6,089 bases of DNA from Cellvibrionales bacterium UBA5860 (lineage in GTDB: Bacteria; Pseudomonadota; Gammaproteobacteria; Pseudomonadales; Porticoccaceae): contig DJFY01000066.1 in assembly GCA_002431545.1 (NCBI GenBank), forward strand, positions 20,225 to 26,313. Direction: 5' to 3'. Positions within the stretch are counted from its first letter, which is position 1, and the number at the start of each line of letters is the position of its first letter. The notes below the pieces were generated by a model. That model searched no databases. It was given only the letters and a program-made list of their open reading frames with translations, and was not told the origin of the DNA. Made by a program: the position numbers and the translations under genes. Shown here piece after piece: positions 5,598-6,089 of this stretch.

Positions 5598-5620
5598 CCC
5601 CGGTGCCATGGCACCAGGGG
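5598..5620 (+). repeat. Hairpin-forming palindrome between the VOC and DUF523 genes
   Basis: GGTGCCATGGCACC (5602-5615) is a perfect 14-base palindrome. It is flanked by CCCC (5598-5601) and, after one bulged A, GGGG (5617-5620). Folded in RNA it gives a roughly nine-pair stem closed by CATG. There is no T-run, so it is not an intrinsic terminator; an intercistronic processing or stability element or an operator fits better. Confidence 0.5.
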
Positions 5621-5640
5621 AGCCTGGGCGGTGAACTGCA

Positions 5641-6089
5641 ATGACTGAAACGACATCCCCGGCTACCGGCTCCGCCACGGAATCCTGGCGGGATACCCGG
5701 CGCCATCCCGTTGTGCGCATCGGTGTCAGCAGTTGCCTGCTGGGCGAGCCGGTACGCTTCGACGGGCAGCACAAGCGCGATGCCTTCGTGACGGGGTTGC
5801 TGGCCGAGCATGTAGCGCTGATCCCGGTGTGCCCGGAGATGGCCATCGGCCTGGGTGTTCCCCGCGAGCCGATCCGGCTTGTCGGGGATGTGGTGGCGCC
5901 CCGGGCCCTGGGCAGCCGTACGCCGGCGCTTGACGTGACCGATGCTCTGGGCAGCCACGGACGGCGCATGGCGGCGGAGCTGGGCGACATCAGCGGCTAT
6001 GTGTTCAAGAGCAATTCCCCGAGCTGCGGCATGGAGCGGGTCAAGGTCTACAGCCGCGAGGGCATGCCGCTGGCCCGCGAGGCGGGAAT
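5641..6089 (+). CDS. DUF523 (YbbK/TudS-type) protein, N-terminal part, cut by window end
   Basis: 149 codons are present and the frame is open to the last base. After a 22-residue Thr/Ser-rich leader, the DUF523 signature appears: VRIGVSSCLLGEPVRFDGQHKRD (26-48 region), IPVCPEMAIGLGVPREPIRL (61-80), and KSNSPSCGMERVKVY (123-137). The three conserved cysteines Cys32, Cys64 and Cys129 are all present. In the characterised family member TudS, a 2-thiouracil desulfurase, three such cysteines hold a [4Fe-4S] cluster that takes up the sulfur. Many gammaproteobacterial members carry a C-terminal DUF1722 (YbgA) domain, which would lie beyond the window. The start ATG 5641 has a modest GGTGA site (5630-5634). 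It is probably co-transcribed with the VOC gene 50 bases upstream. Confidence 0.87.
   Translation, partial: MTETTSPATGSATESWRDTRRHPVVRIGVSSCLLGEPVRFDGQHKRDAFVTGLLAEHVALIPVCPEMAIGLGVPREPIRLVGDVVAPRALGSRTPALDVTDALGSHGRRMAAELGDISGYVFKSNSPSCGMERVKVYSREGMPLAREAG

Noticed and set aside
4955..5656. A 233-residue minus-strand open frame opposite the thioesterase and VOC genes
   Set aside because: It is antisense to two well-supported genes, has no family resemblance and no ribosome binding site.
1..6089. CRISPR array, tRNA, rRNA, phage or toxin-antitoxin genes
   Set aside because: No regularly spaced direct repeats, no tRNA cloverleaf pattern and no such protein motifs were seen on either strand.

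Overview
The window reads as a proteobacterial, most likely gammaproteobacterial, chromosome segment. The grounds are dense coding, Shine-Dalgarno starts, moderate-to-high GC, a CysH-type assimilatory reductase and a DUF523 (YbbK/YbgA-type) protein. The genus cannot be fixed from sequence alone. No RNA gene, CRISPR array, transposase or integrase was found.

Left part (1-2523). The window opens in the last 35 codons of an unidentified gene, closed by a factor-independent terminator. A 310-base non-coding stretch with two small palindromes and an AT-rich block leads into cysH (470-1168, + strand). cysH converges with a minus-strand luciferase-like flavin monooxygenase gene (1426-2523). The two share a perfect bidirectional terminator at 1310-1342.

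Right part (2734-6089). Five genes lie on the + strand, diverging from the first luciferase-like gene. They are msrA (methionine sulfoxide reductase A), a second and clearly different luciferase-like monooxygenase, a PaaI-type hotdog thioesterase, a small VOC (glyoxalase/bleomycin-resistance fold) protein, and a DUF523 protein cut by the window end. Gaps of 50-185 bases with structured hairpins separate them, so they may be one loosely spaced operon or two to three units. By hand counts on sample lines, the left part is about 55-57 % GC and the right part about 58-72 %.

How the genes might work together. Several products belong to families that handle sulfur or oxidised molecules: a PAPS/APS reductase, a Met-sulfoxide repair enzyme, two members of the flavin family that includes sulfonate and sulfone monooxygenases, and a member of the family of the 2-thiouracil desulfurase TudS. 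A sulfur-scavenging or oxidative-detoxification neighbourhood is a reasonable hypothesis, but nothing in the sequence proves it. Each protein is individually a known family. The unusual points are the missing metal ligands in the VOC protein, the atypical CysH C-terminus, the MsrA without a C-terminal resolving cysteine, and the pairing of two divergent luciferase-like enzymes around msrA.
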